The position numbers were made by a program, and so were the translations under genes. A stretch of DNA of 64,000 nt from a bacterium (GTDB taxonomy: Bacteria > Planctomycetota > Planctomycetia > Planctomycetales > Planctomycetaceae): assembly GCA_016124895.1 (NCBI GenBank), contig WGMU01000070.1, forward strand, positions 25,053-89,052. Reading direction: 5' to 3'. This document shows positions 9,202 to 17,428 of the stretch, in pieces (position 1 is the first letter of the stretch; every line of letters begins with the position of its first letter). The notes under the pieces are model-generated. The model searched no databases, was not told where the DNA came from, and was given only the letters and a program-made list of their open reading frames with translations.

Positions 9202-9429
9202 ATGGTTGACCGGATCGCCATTGACGGCCGGATCATCGACATCGTCGACGATGAAATGGCAGCCGTTCTGCGTTCCAAAACGGGCGCAGAACGACTGGCC
9301 ATTGCGGAAGCCATGTGGCGTTCTGCCCGAGCGATGATTCTCGCGCGGCTGCAGTCCGAGCATCCCGACTGGACGGAAGAAGTGCTCGAACGTGAGACCG
9401 CGTCCAGGATGTCTCATGGAACCGTCTGA
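9202..9429 (+). CDS. Small conserved planctomycete protein, function unknown
   Basis: A 75-residue protein beginning two bases after the stop of the cytochrome c fusion gene, so very likely co-transcribed with it. It is mostly helical by eye, with the pattern KTGAERLAIAEAMWRSAR followed by EHPDW and a C-terminal SRMSHG. I recall similar short proteins in other planctomycetes but know no function. No signal peptide or membrane segment is visible, so it should be cytoplasmic. Its 3' end overlaps the phosphatase gene by 14 bases, which suggests translational coupling. Confidence 0.7.
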   Translation: MVDRIAIDGRIIDIVDDEMAAVLRSKTGAERLAIAEAMWRSARAMILARLQSEHPDWTEEVLERETASRMSHGTV

Positions 9430-10147
9430 CGAAATCGAACAGCGGAGTTCTCGAACCATCGCCATTGGCGACATTCACGGCTACCTCGGAGCACTGACGA
9501 CGCTCGCTGAGTTTGCAGAGTTCGGGGCAGACGATCAGTTGATTTCGCTGGGCGATTACGTCGACCGCGGGCCGGACAGTGCGGGCGTCCTGGACTGGCT
9601 GATTGAACGCTTTGAGACTGAGCAACTGATTCCGCTGCGTGGCAATCACGACATCATGTTTCTGGACGCGATCGACGGCGGCGAGTGGAAAACCGCGTGG
9701 CCGGGATTCGGTGGGGACACGACGCTGCAGTCCTATCGCAATCGAGGCATCAATCCGATCGTCGACGGGATTCCGGAACGGCATCGACGGTTTATCGAAG
9801 ACGACTGTCAGCGGATTCACGTCACCGACACGCACTTCTTTGTGCATGCGATGGCGCATTACAACATGCCGTTCGGCGAGCAGCCGGACTGGCTGATCTA
9901 CTGGGAAAAGTGGTTCGATCCGCCGCCGCATGTTTCAGGCAAAACGCTGGTCTGCGGACACACGGCTCAGAAGTCTGGATGGCCACTGGATATCGGGCAT
10001 GCGGTCTGTATCGATACCTGGATTTACGGACGCGGCTGGCTGACGGCGCTGGATGTCGATTCGGGCGAGTTCTGGCAGGCTCGCGAAAACGGCGAAACAC
10101 GCGTCGGCTGGCTTGACGAACTGCCGACGCAGAGCGACGACGCTTGA
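9416..10147 (+). CDS. PPP-type serine/threonine protein phosphatase (metallophosphoesterase)
   Basis: A 243-residue cytoplasmic phosphatase of the PPP/calcineurin superfamily. It carries the full metal-binding set: GDIHGY near the N-terminus, GDYVDRGPDS, RGNHD, a later conserved His (HAMAHY) and CGHT. Bacterial members dephosphorylate phosphoproteins (PrpA/PrpB) or cleave diadenosine tetraphosphate (ApaH); the length and GDYVDRGPDS favour the protein-phosphatase type, but the substrate is not settled. ATG at 9416 has AGGA eight bases upstream; an in-frame GTG at 9392 would add eight residues and is less likely. It overlaps the preceding small gene by 14 bases, so the two are probably translated together. 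Confidence 0.85.
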   Translation: MEPSDEIEQRSSRTIAIGDIHGYLGALTTLAEFAEFGADDQLISLGDYVDRGPDSAGVLDWLIERFETEQLIPLRGNHDIMFLDAIDGGEWKTAWPGFGGDTTLQSYRNRGINPIVDGIPERHRRFIEDDCQRIHVTDTHFFVHAMAHYNMPFGEQPDWLIYWEKWFDPPPHVSGKTLVCGHTAQKSGWPLDIGHAVCIDTWIYGRGWLTALDVDSGEFWQARENGETRVGWLDELPTQSDDA

Positions 10148-10356
10148 GTTCTCTCGTCGGCGAAACGACGGAAACACGGGCTCCCTAAACGGCCAGTCCT
10201 GTCTAATCCGCAGGGACGTTACTGCCAGTCCGCAAGTGGCTTTCACCGAGGTATGACAGGCGTGGTGTCGCTGCGTACGATGGCCAGCCGATCCGGCGTC
10301 GACGTATCACAGCCCGACCGACATCCCGCCGCGCCCCTTCAGCAGTAACTGAGTCC

Positions 10357-11175
10357 ATGACTGAGATCACAGAAGTCCCGGAAGCCGTCAATCCTTTGCT
10401 GGCCAGTGCGTCGCCAAAGACTGGAGAGAAGCCTCGCGTGATCGCGGTGATGCCGGCGTACAACGCGGAGTCGACGCTGCAGAAGACGATCGATGACATC
10501 CCGCGCGGAACAGTCGACGAGATCATTCTGGTTGATGACTGCAGTTCGGATAACACGGTCGGACTGGCCCGCGAACTCGGCCTGACGGTCATCGAGCACG
10601 AGACGAATACTGGTTACGGAGGAAATCAGAAAACGTGCTACACGCACGCGCTCGAACGCGACGCCGACTACGTCGTCATGATTCATCCCGACTATCAGTA
10701 CGACAGCCGGGTCATCGATGTCGCGGTCAAGGTGATGCAGCTCGGCATTCTGGATTTCGTCATGGGCTGCCGCATCCGCACGCGGAAGGAAACGCTCGAT
10801 GGCGGGATGCCCGTCTACAAATACATCGCCAACCGCTGTCTGACGACGATCGAGAATATCGCGCTCGGTCAGAATCTCGGCGATTTCCACAGCGGGTTTC
10901 GCGCGTACCGGCGGGAAGTGCTGGAGACGATTCCGTTCATGAATAACTCGGACGACTTCGTTTTCGACAGCCAGTTCCTCGCCCAGGCGGTCCACTTCGG
11001 TTTCAAGATCGGCGACATCCCGGTGCCGGTGCGATACTTCGACGAAGCCTCCAGCATCAACTTCCGCCGCAGTACAACCTACGGACTGGCGACGTTGGGA
11101 GTCGTGGCGACTTACTGGCTGAACCGCCTGGGTATCAGGCGGTCGAAGCTGTTTGAGCAGAAGACTGTCAAATAA
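10357..11175 (+). CDS. Family 2 glycosyltransferase, dolichyl-phosphate mannosyltransferase-like
   Basis: A 272-residue GT-A fold glycosyltransferase. The N-terminal part has [17 protein letters not shown] and NTGYGGNQ, which fit nucleotide-sugar binding in GT2 enzymes; the metal-binding DxD position reads HPDYQYD, and [10 protein letters not shown] is the acceptor-side motif. No clear membrane segment is present, so it probably acts at the cytoplasmic membrane face, like the DPM/DPG synthase-like group that loads sugars onto lipid carriers or extends surface glycans. Donor and acceptor cannot be told. It stands alone: 209 bases follow the phosphatase gene and a palindromic repeat lies just downstream. 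The ATG at 10357 agrees with where the conserved fold begins. Confidence 0.85.
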   Translation: MTEITEVPEAVNPLLASASPKTGEKPRVIAVMPAYNAESTLQKTIDDIPRGTVDEIILVDDCSSDNTVGLARELGLTVIEHETNTGYGGNQKTCYTHALERDADYVVMIHPDYQYDSRVIDVAVKVMQLGILDFVMGCRIRTRKETLDGGMPVYKYIANRCLTTIENIALGQNLGDFHSGFRAYRREVLETIPFMNNSDDFVFDSQFLAQAVHFGFKIGDIPVPVRYFDEASSINFRRSTTYGLATLGVVATYWLNRLGIRRSKLFEQKTVK

Positions 11176-11185
11176 CCTGGACTCA

Positions 11186-11327
11186 GGAATGTGTCCGCAA
11201 CAACTTCCCGAAATCAGCCAGCACGCGCTAGCGTCCAGTTCTGATCGGAATTGAAAGAACCGGACGCTAGCGCGTGCCGGCTGATTGTGTATGCCCCGGA
11301 ATTGGGAAGTGAGTTCCGACACATCCC
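11186..11327. repeat. MITE/REPIN-like palindromic repeat, copy 1
   Basis: A 142-bp inverted-repeat element. The inner arms are 11213-11241 and 11257-11285 (each spelling CGCTAGCG at the core, ending in the sequence for AGCCGGCACGCG or its complement). The outer arms (11186-11206 and 11303-11327) share ATGTGTC and ACTTCCC boxes in opposite orientation. The same inner and left outer boxes recur at 59335-59447. It lies right after the glycosyltransferase stop and may also act as a terminator. Confidence 0.8.
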
Positions 11328-11411
11328 GTGACGTGGGCAACGACCTTCGACAGCGACGTTTCAGCCCATTCGTCGGAACTGTTCAAGAACCTTTTCACCA
11401 CGGATGGATTG

Positions 11412-12305
11412 ATGGAAGGCCAACAGAACGATCAGAGTCGGGAACGGGATGTCGCGATCGGCTGCGCACTACTTGTCACCGCCGCTGCGGTAATCACCGC
11501 TGTGGCCTTTCCGTCTGCCCTTCCGCCGCAGGCGAGTTTCAACGATCGCGAAAATCGGCTCCTGGATTCGCAGGCCGCTCGCGACACGGGTTCCACCGGT
11601 TCGGATTCCCGTCTCGCGCCGCTGCTCGTCCAGCGAGAACAACTGGGACTCAGCGCCCGTGGCGAACCGATTGACCTGGTGCGGATTGGCGACGGCCCGA
11701 TCCCGATACTGATCCTGGCGTCGATCCACGGCAATGAATCTGCAGGCACGGCGCTGTTGATTCGCCTCGAACGGGAACTGCAGCGTTTCCCGGAACTCGT
11801 CGACGAACGGAGTGTGTTCCTGATCCCGATGGCCAATCCGGATGGAGTCGCCTTGAATCAGCGGTTCAATGCAAACGGCATCGACCTGAACCGCAATTTC
11901 CCGGCCGACAACCGCCAGAACTCACTACGCTTCGGCAGGGAGGCTCTCTCGGAACCGGAAGCCCGGGCGATTCACGGGGCAATCGAGGCGTTTGCACCGT
12001 CGCACATCGTGACTCTGCATGAACCGCTGACCTGCGTTGACTACGACGGTCCCGCCGAATCGCTCGCCAGCGCCATGAGCGACGTCTGTCCGTTGCCTGT
12101 GAGAAAGCTTGGCAGTCGACCGGGGTCGCTGGGGTCCTATGCCGGCTTAACCCTGGGAATCCCGATCGTCACGTTTGAACTGCCGCGCAATGCTCGCGAC
12201 CTCAATGACGATCAGCTCTGGGCTCTGTATGGCAGTGCTCTCATTGCAGCCGTTCGCTGGCAGCCGACTGCAATTCCAGTCACTGCTCTCCCAGTAACTC
12301 CGTGA
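11412..12305 (+). CDS. M14 zinc carboxypeptidase-like protein (MpaA-like), membrane-anchored or exported
   Basis: A 297-residue protein of the M14 metallocarboxypeptidase family, nearest in feel to the MpaA/succinylglutamate-desuccinylase side, which trims murein peptides or other amide-linked acids. Visible catalytic set: zinc ligands His106 and Glu109 (ASIHGNE), substrate-binding Arg161 in DLNRNF, third zinc ligand His203 (VTLHEPL) and the general base Glu256 (VTFELP). An N-terminal hydrophobic stretch (about residues 16-37) implies a signal anchor, so it acts outside the cytoplasm. I prefer the ATG at 11412 over an upstream frame beginning at 11328 close to the repeat element. It ends by overlapping the convergent sigma factor gene by 26 bases. 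Confidence 0.8.
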   Translation: MEGQQNDQSRERDVAIGCALLVTAAAVITAVAFPSALPPQASFNDRENRLLDSQAARDTGSTGSDSRLAPLLVQREQLGLSARGEPIDLVRIGDGPIPILILASIHGNESAGTALLIRLERELQRFPELVDERSVFLIPMANPDGVALNQRFNANGIDLNRNFPADNRQNSLRFGREALSEPEARAIHGAIEAFAPSHIVTLHEPLTCVDYDGPAESLASAMSDVCPLPVRKLGSRPGSLGSYAGLTLGIPIVTFELPRNARDLNDDQLWALYGSALIAAVRWQPTAIPVTALPVTP

Positions 12306-12888
12306 GTTTCCGCACGGCGCGCATCCAGAGCATCTGAGTCGCCGGGCGCGAGCGGTTCATCTGCTCGGCGACTTCGTTAAACGGCAGTCGCTGCAGGCTC
12401 CGCAGAATGATCACCTGCTGATACTCCTCGGGAAGCTGCTCCAGCGCATTGGCGACTTCGATTTCCTGCTCACGGCGCGACACGATCGAGCTGGGCGATT
12501 CGCCCTGATCAACGAGTATCGGACCCGGCCGGAAGTAACTCGACTGCCCGCCACCGATCGCGACTTCCAGAGCGGCTCGCCGCTTGGCCGCTCCAAACCG
12601 CCGCACAAAGTCGGTCGCATTGTTGCGGAGAATCCGCTTCAGCCAGGCGAGCCATTCGCCCTCGGTATTGCCGGTGAACTTCGGGAAGGCTTCGTACGCT
12701 TCCAGCAGGGTCTGCTGGATCAGGTCTGACGAATCGACTTTCGGCATCAGCCAACTGTCGACATGTGACTTTGCCAGGAATCCAACGTACGCGCGACAAC
12801 GCTGAAACAGCGCGTCCCGTGCCGACGCGTCACCGCTGCGGGCGCGTTCCAGCAGTTGATCGAGTTGTGACGTGTCACCGCTGGCCAC
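12280..12888 (-). CDS. ECF-type RNA polymerase sigma factor, planctomycete subfamily
   Basis: A 202-residue sigma-70 family factor lacking region 1, hence ECF type. Region 2 is about residues 25-98 (DSSDLIQQTLLEAYE, WLAWLKRILRNN) and region 4 about 135-200 (LEQLPEEYQQVIILR, FNEVAEQM, then a helix for the -35 element). The sequence pattern matches what is called the Planctomycetaceae-specific sigma subfamily. Translation starts at GTG (12888). No anti-sigma factor or Ser/Thr kinase, the frequent partners in this phylum, is adjacent, so how it is controlled is not visible. Its 3' end overlaps the convergent M14 gene by 26 bases. Confidence 0.88.
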   Translation of the reverse strand: MASGDTSQLDQLLERARSGDASARDALFQRCRAYVGFLAKSHVDSWLMPKVDSSDLIQQTLLEAYEAFPKFTGNTEGEWLAWLKRILRNNATDFVRRFGAAKRRAALEVAIGGGQSSYFRPGPILVDQGESPSSIVSRREQEIEVANALEQLPEEYQQVIILRSLQRLPFNEVAEQMNRSRPATQMLWMRAVRKLTELLGEQ

Positions 12889-13098
12889 TCACGGTCTCGC
12901 TTTCCGGGGAGAACTCAGTGTCATCAGGCGGGCAGACAGGTTACGCACCCGCGATGGTTTCGCCTATCGAGACGCCGTCGACAACTGCTTCTCGCCGTGA
13001 ATCTTCGGCAATCGGATTGGAGTTGCTGGCCAGCGTCACTTCCGATATCCCGTTTCAGTTCGCGACCACTCATCATCGTTCGCTTCCGGAGCAAACTG

Positions 13099-14550
13099 AT
13101 GCTCGAAATCCTCGGCCAGCCTCGTCAAACCTGCGAACGCCCTGCTGTCTCGGCATTTTCCCGTCGACAGGTCCTGCAGGCAGGTGGCGCCGGACTGCTT
13201 GGCCTGAATCTGCCGAAACTGCTCGCTGCCGAGGCCGCTGCTCCGTTCCAGAATGCTCGTGCAAAGAACGTCGTCTTCCTCTTTTTATTCGGAGGACCAG
13301 CGCAGCATGAGACGTTCGATATGAAGCCCGAAGCGGCGGATACGATTCGCGGACCGTTCAAACCGATTGCCTCGCGCACGCCCGGACTGCTGATCTCTGA
13401 GCACCTGCCGAAGACGGCCGCCGTCTCTGATCGATTTACCGTGATCCGCACGATGAGTCACGACTTCAACGATCACAGCGGCGGCGGGCACTACATCCAG
13501 ACGGGACATCGCTGGCACCTGCCGATCGGCGGCGGGTTCAACGTCACGCCCAAAGACTGGCCGTCGATGGGCTCGGTCGTCGAGTACCTGACGCAGCACC
13601 ATCCGGATGCGGTTCGGGACATGCCGAGCTACGTCGTCGTGCCAAACTTTCTGGGCCGGCTGCAGGAGTACCGTGTGCAGTTGCGGCGGCCTGGAGAAAC
13701 CGCCGGCTGGCTCGGTCGCGGCTTCGATCCCGTCAACACGCGGATCGACAAACGTGACGCGAAGGACAACCCTTACTGGCGGGACATGACGGACGACGAA
13801 CTGACGTTTCAGATTGAAGGGCTCGTGAACCACGAAGCGGTCACGCTTGATCGCGTCTCCCGCCGCAGCAGCCTGCTCGATCAGTTTGACGAGAGTCGTC
13901 GCGCGCTGACGTCGGCATCCATCGCAGCGTACGACCGGTTTCAGCAGAGGGCGTTCGACCTGGTGGCGTCCGAGCGAACCCGGCAGGCACTCGATATCTC
14001 ACAGGAGCCCGCAAAACTCCGCGACGCCTATGGTCGGCATCTGTTCGGCCAGTCGACGCTGATGGCCCGACGACTGATCGAAGCTGGAACGCGCTTCGTC
14101 ACTGTGCATTACGACTGCGTCGACGGCTACTCGTGGGACTCGCACAGCCACAGCAACGATGTCCGGGATCACCTGCTGCCGACTCTCGATTCAGCACTCT
14201 CAACGCTGCTGATCGATCTCGAAGATCGCGGGCTGCTGGATGAAACACTCGTCGTCTGCATGGGCGAGATGGGCCGCACGCCAAAGGCCAACGGAAGCTG
14301 GGGCCGCAATCACTGGAGCACGCTGTTCCCCGCCGTGCTCGCTGGAGCCGGCATCCGCCGCCGAGCACTGTACGGCGAAACTGATCAGGATGCAGCGTAC
14401 GCCATCACGCCACCGACGAGACCAGAAGACCTCGCCGCAACGATCTATCACGCGCTGGGTGTCGACCCCGAACTCCGAATCCCCGACGCCACCGGCCGCC
14501 CGACTCACATCGTCGACGGCGGCTCACCGCTGCTTGAGTTGTTCGGTTGA
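13099..14550 (+). CDS. DUF1501 protein with twin-arginine signal
   Basis: A 483-residue member of the DUF1501 family, which is very numerous in Planctomycetes and has an alkaline-phosphatase/sulfatase-like fold; the biochemical role is not established. The N-terminus carries SRRQVLQAGG followed by a hydrophobic stretch to about residue 47, so it is exported folded by the Tat pathway. Hallmarks: FLFGGPAQHETFD, then VIRTMSHDFNDHSGG, GWLGRGFDP, and near the end GEMGRTPKANGSWGRNHW. DUF1501 genes usually sit beside a DUF1549/DUF1553 cytochrome gene; none is next to this one. GGAG lies seven bases before the ATG at 13099, which I prefer to an in-frame start at 12997. Confidence 0.88.
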   Translation: MLEILGQPRQTCERPAVSAFSRRQVLQAGGAGLLGLNLPKLLAAEAAAPFQNARAKNVVFLFLFGGPAQHETFDMKPEAADTIRGPFKPIASRTPGLLISEHLPKTAAVSDRFTVIRTMSHDFNDHSGGGHYIQTGHRWHLPIGGGFNVTPKDWPSMGSVVEYLTQHHPDAVRDMPSYVVVPNFLGRLQEYRVQLRRPGETAGWLGRGFDPVNTRIDKRDAKDNPYWRDMTDDELTFQIEGLVNHEAVTLDRVSRRSSLLDQFDESRRALTSASIAAYDRFQQRAFDLVASERTRQALDISQEPAKLRDAYGRHLFGQSTLMARRLIEAGTRFVTVHYDCVDGYSWDSHSHSNDVRDHLLPTLDSALSTLLIDLEDRGLLDETLVVCMGEMGRTPKANGSWGRNHWSTLFPAVLAGAGIRRRALYGETDQDAAYAITPPTRPEDLAATIYHALGVDPELRIPDATGRPTHIVDGGSPLLELFG

Positions 14551-14650
14551 GGGACGGCAGAGCGGATTCTTCGACAAACGGAGCGGATGTCTTCCGGCAT
14601 TGAACGACTGCATTGCAGGCGACCTCCTGCCCGCACCAGAGAGACGAATC

Positions 14651-14715
14651 GGCAGAATAATCGGCGGCAGAATAACTTCAGCTCATTCGCATGATTCTGC
14701 CACAATCATTCTGCC
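14651..14715. repeat. Imperfect palindromic repeat between convergent genes
   Basis: GGCAGAATAATCGG then GGCAGAATAAC (14651-14676) is mirrored by GATTCTGCC and CATTCTGCC (14693-14715). The double GGCAGAAT box in each arm makes an imperfect stem-loop between two convergent genes, where it may act as a two-way terminator. Confidence 0.6.
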
Positions 14716-14738
14716 ATCGACTGAACATTCGAGTTCGC

Positions 14739-17012
14739 TCAACGAAATCGGAACGTCTGCCGCATGAAACGCAGCGTGCGCTGGGCGAGAGAGCGGTCGG
14801 TGACTTCGATGCGGATTCTGGCGGGCGCGCGCAGGGTGAAAGGCAGCGACCTGTCGGCGTCCAGACGAACGCGCACCTGATAGGCGGTTGCCGCGGGACG
14901 CACGCTGCCGTCAGCGTCGAGTCGTGTCGGGAAGTCTTCGTGCTCGGTCAGTTCGCGCGGCGCTTCGGTGAGGTCGACTTCGGCGATGTCCGCGACCGCG
15001 CCGCTCAGCCAGCGGTCGGCCAGATGATCGACGAGCAGATCTACGCGCTGGCCGACCGCCACCAGTTCGACGTCGGACTCTGACACTGCCGCGACAGCTT
15101 CAAATCGGCCGCTGGACGAGACCAGACAGAACTCAGTTCCGACTTCGAGCGTCGCGCCGAGATTACTGACGTCGAGCGGAGTGCCGGTCCACTGTGGCAG
15201 CGTCCGCTCGTTGACGGCTTGTGTTTCGTCCTGACCAGCCGGATCAAGGCGATCGGACGGCGGCAGAATCGTGCCCGCGACGGGAGTTCGCAGCGTCAAA
15301 CGTTCCTGATCGAGTTTCCGCTGACGCAACTCGTCGCGCTTATCAGCAAGCTGCTGCTGCGTCGTCGGAATGAGCGACTCAACCGCTTCCGGATCTCGGA
15401 TGCGGCGGCGCTGCAGGGTGTCGAGTTGTCGTTCGAGCTGCGTAACGTCGCCCTCCAGTGACGCGACGCTGCGTTCGATATCGAGGTTTTCGAGTCGCCC
15501 CACGACTTCATCTGCGGCAACCGTCTCGCCCGGAGTCGCTGCTTCGACCAGTCGGCCAGGCACGCCAACGTAAACGCTGCGGGCTCCCTCTGCCTGAATG
15601 ATCGCCGGAGCCGTCACCGAACATGGCAGCGGCAGCGTTGCGAGGCCCGCGATCATGACCAGCGCGATCGCACTGCGGATGCGAAATCGAGGCCAGTTCA
15701 CCGTGCGGCTCCAGAAGGGGTTTCTCAGCAGCGTGACGAGCTTCACCAAAGGGACGAGGACGATTCCAGCGACCGTCAGAATACCGACCGCCACAGCAAG
15801 CGCCTGCAGACCGTACGGCTTCAGCACCGCATGAACAAACCAGAGAATACTCCAGACGACCACGATTCGATAAACCAGTGCCGCCAGCGACCAGCCGATC
15901 AGAAATCCTCGTCGCCGATCGGGCAGCAGCCGCTGATTGCCGATTTCGGTCCCGAGAAAAATCTGTGACAGCGCATTGCGAATCAACGCTCCGGCCTGCT
16001 GCCGCAGATTCGGAATCTCGACCAGGTCCGACAGAATGTAATAGCCATCGTAGCGCAGCAGCGGGTTGCCGTTGAACAGAAGTGTCGATATCGAGCAGAC
16101 CAGCACGACGTTCAGGCACGCCGCATTGAATGGCCCCGGCACTGAAAACCACCACAGAAACAGACAGACCGACGCGAGCACCAGTTCGACATAAACGCCT
16201 GCAGCGCTGATCGCGATCCGGTGCCAGCGTTTCGGCAGCATCCAGGCATCCGAGACGTTGCAGTACAGGCACGGCGTAAACACGAGAAGCATCAATCCCA
16301 TCTCGTGACACTCGGCCCCGAAGTGCCGGCAGGCGACTGCGTGTCCGAGTTCGTGCAGTACCTTCGTCGCTCCGAGTGTCACCGCCAGCCAGAACAGATT
16401 GCCAGCCGAAAACAGTTCGTGAAATCGAGGGAGCCGCGCCGTCAGCGCGTCACTGTGCAGCCCGGCCAGCAGCAGAGCACCGGCCATCAACGTCAAACAC
16501 AGCGTGACACAGACTGGAGAAAACGCGAATCGTACCTGTGGAACGAGCCAGTTCAGAAAGCGGTGCGGATCGAACCCCGGCAGCCGGATCGCCAGCACGC
16601 TCGACACCGCCGAAACCAACCTCTGCCAGTTCTGCTGCCGTGTTCGCTCAATCAGATGTTCGGCCTGGCCGGGCGTCTCGGACACGATCAGCCCCGAGCC
16701 GTGCAGCATTCCGAGAAACGACTGAATCTGCATCGGCGCCAGTCGCTGCGGAGCAAACTGCTGTTCGAACCGCCGCCGAATGTCCCGCAGCGAGACTGTG
16801 CCATCGAGCATCTGCAGCACTGCGTACTCTTCCGGCTTGAGCTGGAAGTAGCGCAACGCGATCGGATCTTTGACGTGCCAGTAAGTCGTACCCCCGAACT
16901 GCTGCTCGCGGCAGGTCAGATCCGGCCGGCGCCGCAGAGGCAGCGGCCGGGTTTCAGCAGTGTGAGCGGCAGTGGCTGGCATGAATTGATCAGAGAAAGG
17001 AAGTCCCGGCAT
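14739..17012 (-). CDS. PqqD-like / M50 site-2 protease / HlyD-like membrane protein
   Basis: A 757-residue inner-membrane protein. An N-terminal PqqD-like winged-helix domain (about 30-115, with LDGTVSLRDIRRRF) is followed by a multi-pass M50 protease core: HELGH at 220-224 and the second motif NPLLRYDGYY with Asp322 supply a full zinc site. Membrane helices continue to about 470. The C-terminal part (about 485-757) is a HlyD-like periplasmic adaptor with a lipoyl-like half (GETVAADEVVGRLENLD), a coiled coil with RRIRDPEAVE, and a beta-barrel end. Such fusions are known near peptide export or RiPP systems, but no precursor, ABC exporter or radical SAM gene is adjacent. Start could also be the ATG at 16982; neither has a clear ribosome site. 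Confidence 0.82.
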   Translation of the reverse strand: MPGLPFSDQFMPATAAHTAETRPLPLRRRPDLTCREQQFGGTTYWHVKDPIALRYFQLKPEEYAVLQMLDGTVSLRDIRRRFEQQFAPQRLAPMQIQSFLGMLHGSGLIVSETPGQAEHLIERTRQQNWQRLVSAVSSVLAIRLPGFDPHRFLNWLVPQVRFAFSPVCVTLCLTLMAGALLLAGLHSDALTARLPRFHELFSAGNLFWLAVTLGATKVLHELGHAVACRHFGAECHEMGLMLLVFTPCLYCNVSDAWMLPKRWHRIAISAAGVYVELVLASVCLFLWWFSVPGPFNAACLNVVLVCSISTLLFNGNPLLRYDGYYILSDLVEIPNLRQQAGALIRNALSQIFLGTEIGNQRLLPDRRRGFLIGWSLAALVYRIVVVWSILWFVHAVLKPYGLQALAVAVGILTVAGIVLVPLVKLVTLLRNPFWSRTVNWPRFRIRSAIALVMIAGLATLPLPCSVTAPAIIQAEGARSVYVGVPGRLVEAATPGETVAADEVVGRLENLDIERSVASLEGDVTQLERQLDTLQRRRIRDPEAVESLIPTTQQQLADKRDELRQRKLDQERLTLRTPVAGTILPPSDRLDPAGQDETQAVNERTLPQWTGTPLDVSNLGATLEVGTEFCLVSSSGRFEAVAAVSESDVELVAVGQRVDLLVDHLADRWLSGAVADIAEVDLTEAPRELTEHEDFPTRLDADGSVRPAATAYQVRVRLDADRSLPFTLRAPARIRIEVTDRSLAQRTLRFMRQTFRFR

Positions 17013-17121
17013 CCTCCAGGGCCACCAGACCGTCCGTGTGCCGCTGGCTTTATCCGTACGTCCCCGCGGAACGGCACTTGCCAGGCCAGCGACACGCGGT
17101 CAAGTCTGATCGACTGGGCAG

Positions 17122-17346
17122 CTACAACGTCTCGACCATGATGATCGTGGTGTCGCCGCCGCGGAGACTGAGGCGGTGGTTATCGACAGCGATGATACAC
17201 GGCTCGCCGGATTGGACCATCGTCACTTCCGCGTCCTCGCGCAATCCCATTTCACGCAACCGTGTCACGAGGTTCGGTTCGCCATCGAGATCGACGATGC
17301 GTGCGTGCTCACCAGCCTGCAGAAGATCGAGCGGAATCAGCGGCAC
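17122..17346 (-). CDS. feoA: FeoA-domain protein
   Basis: A 74-residue protein made of a single FeoA / SH3-like beta-barrel domain: LDLLQAGEHARIVDLDG, LVTRLREMGLREDAEV and a final SLRGGDTTIIMV are typical. FeoA assists the ferrous iron transporter FeoB in the cytoplasm; similar domains also form the third domain of DtxR regulators. No feoB follows: the next gene on this strand is the M50/HlyD-like gene 109 bases away. So it may serve a distant FeoB or another protein. The only other metal-linked gene in the window is the permease with a DtxR-like tail at 23751-25115, which lacks this SH3-like domain. Confidence 0.8.
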   Translation of the reverse strand: MPLIPLDLLQAGEHARIVDLDGEPNLVTRLREMGLREDAEVTMVQSGEPCIIAVDNHRLSLRGGDTTIIMVETL

Positions 17347-17428
17347 GATGCGGTTGCTCCAGGAGCAGTAACAGGACCACGAAAGATGAGAATCGTTTGC
17401 TGTCGGGCGCCCGACGCCTCACGCTCGA

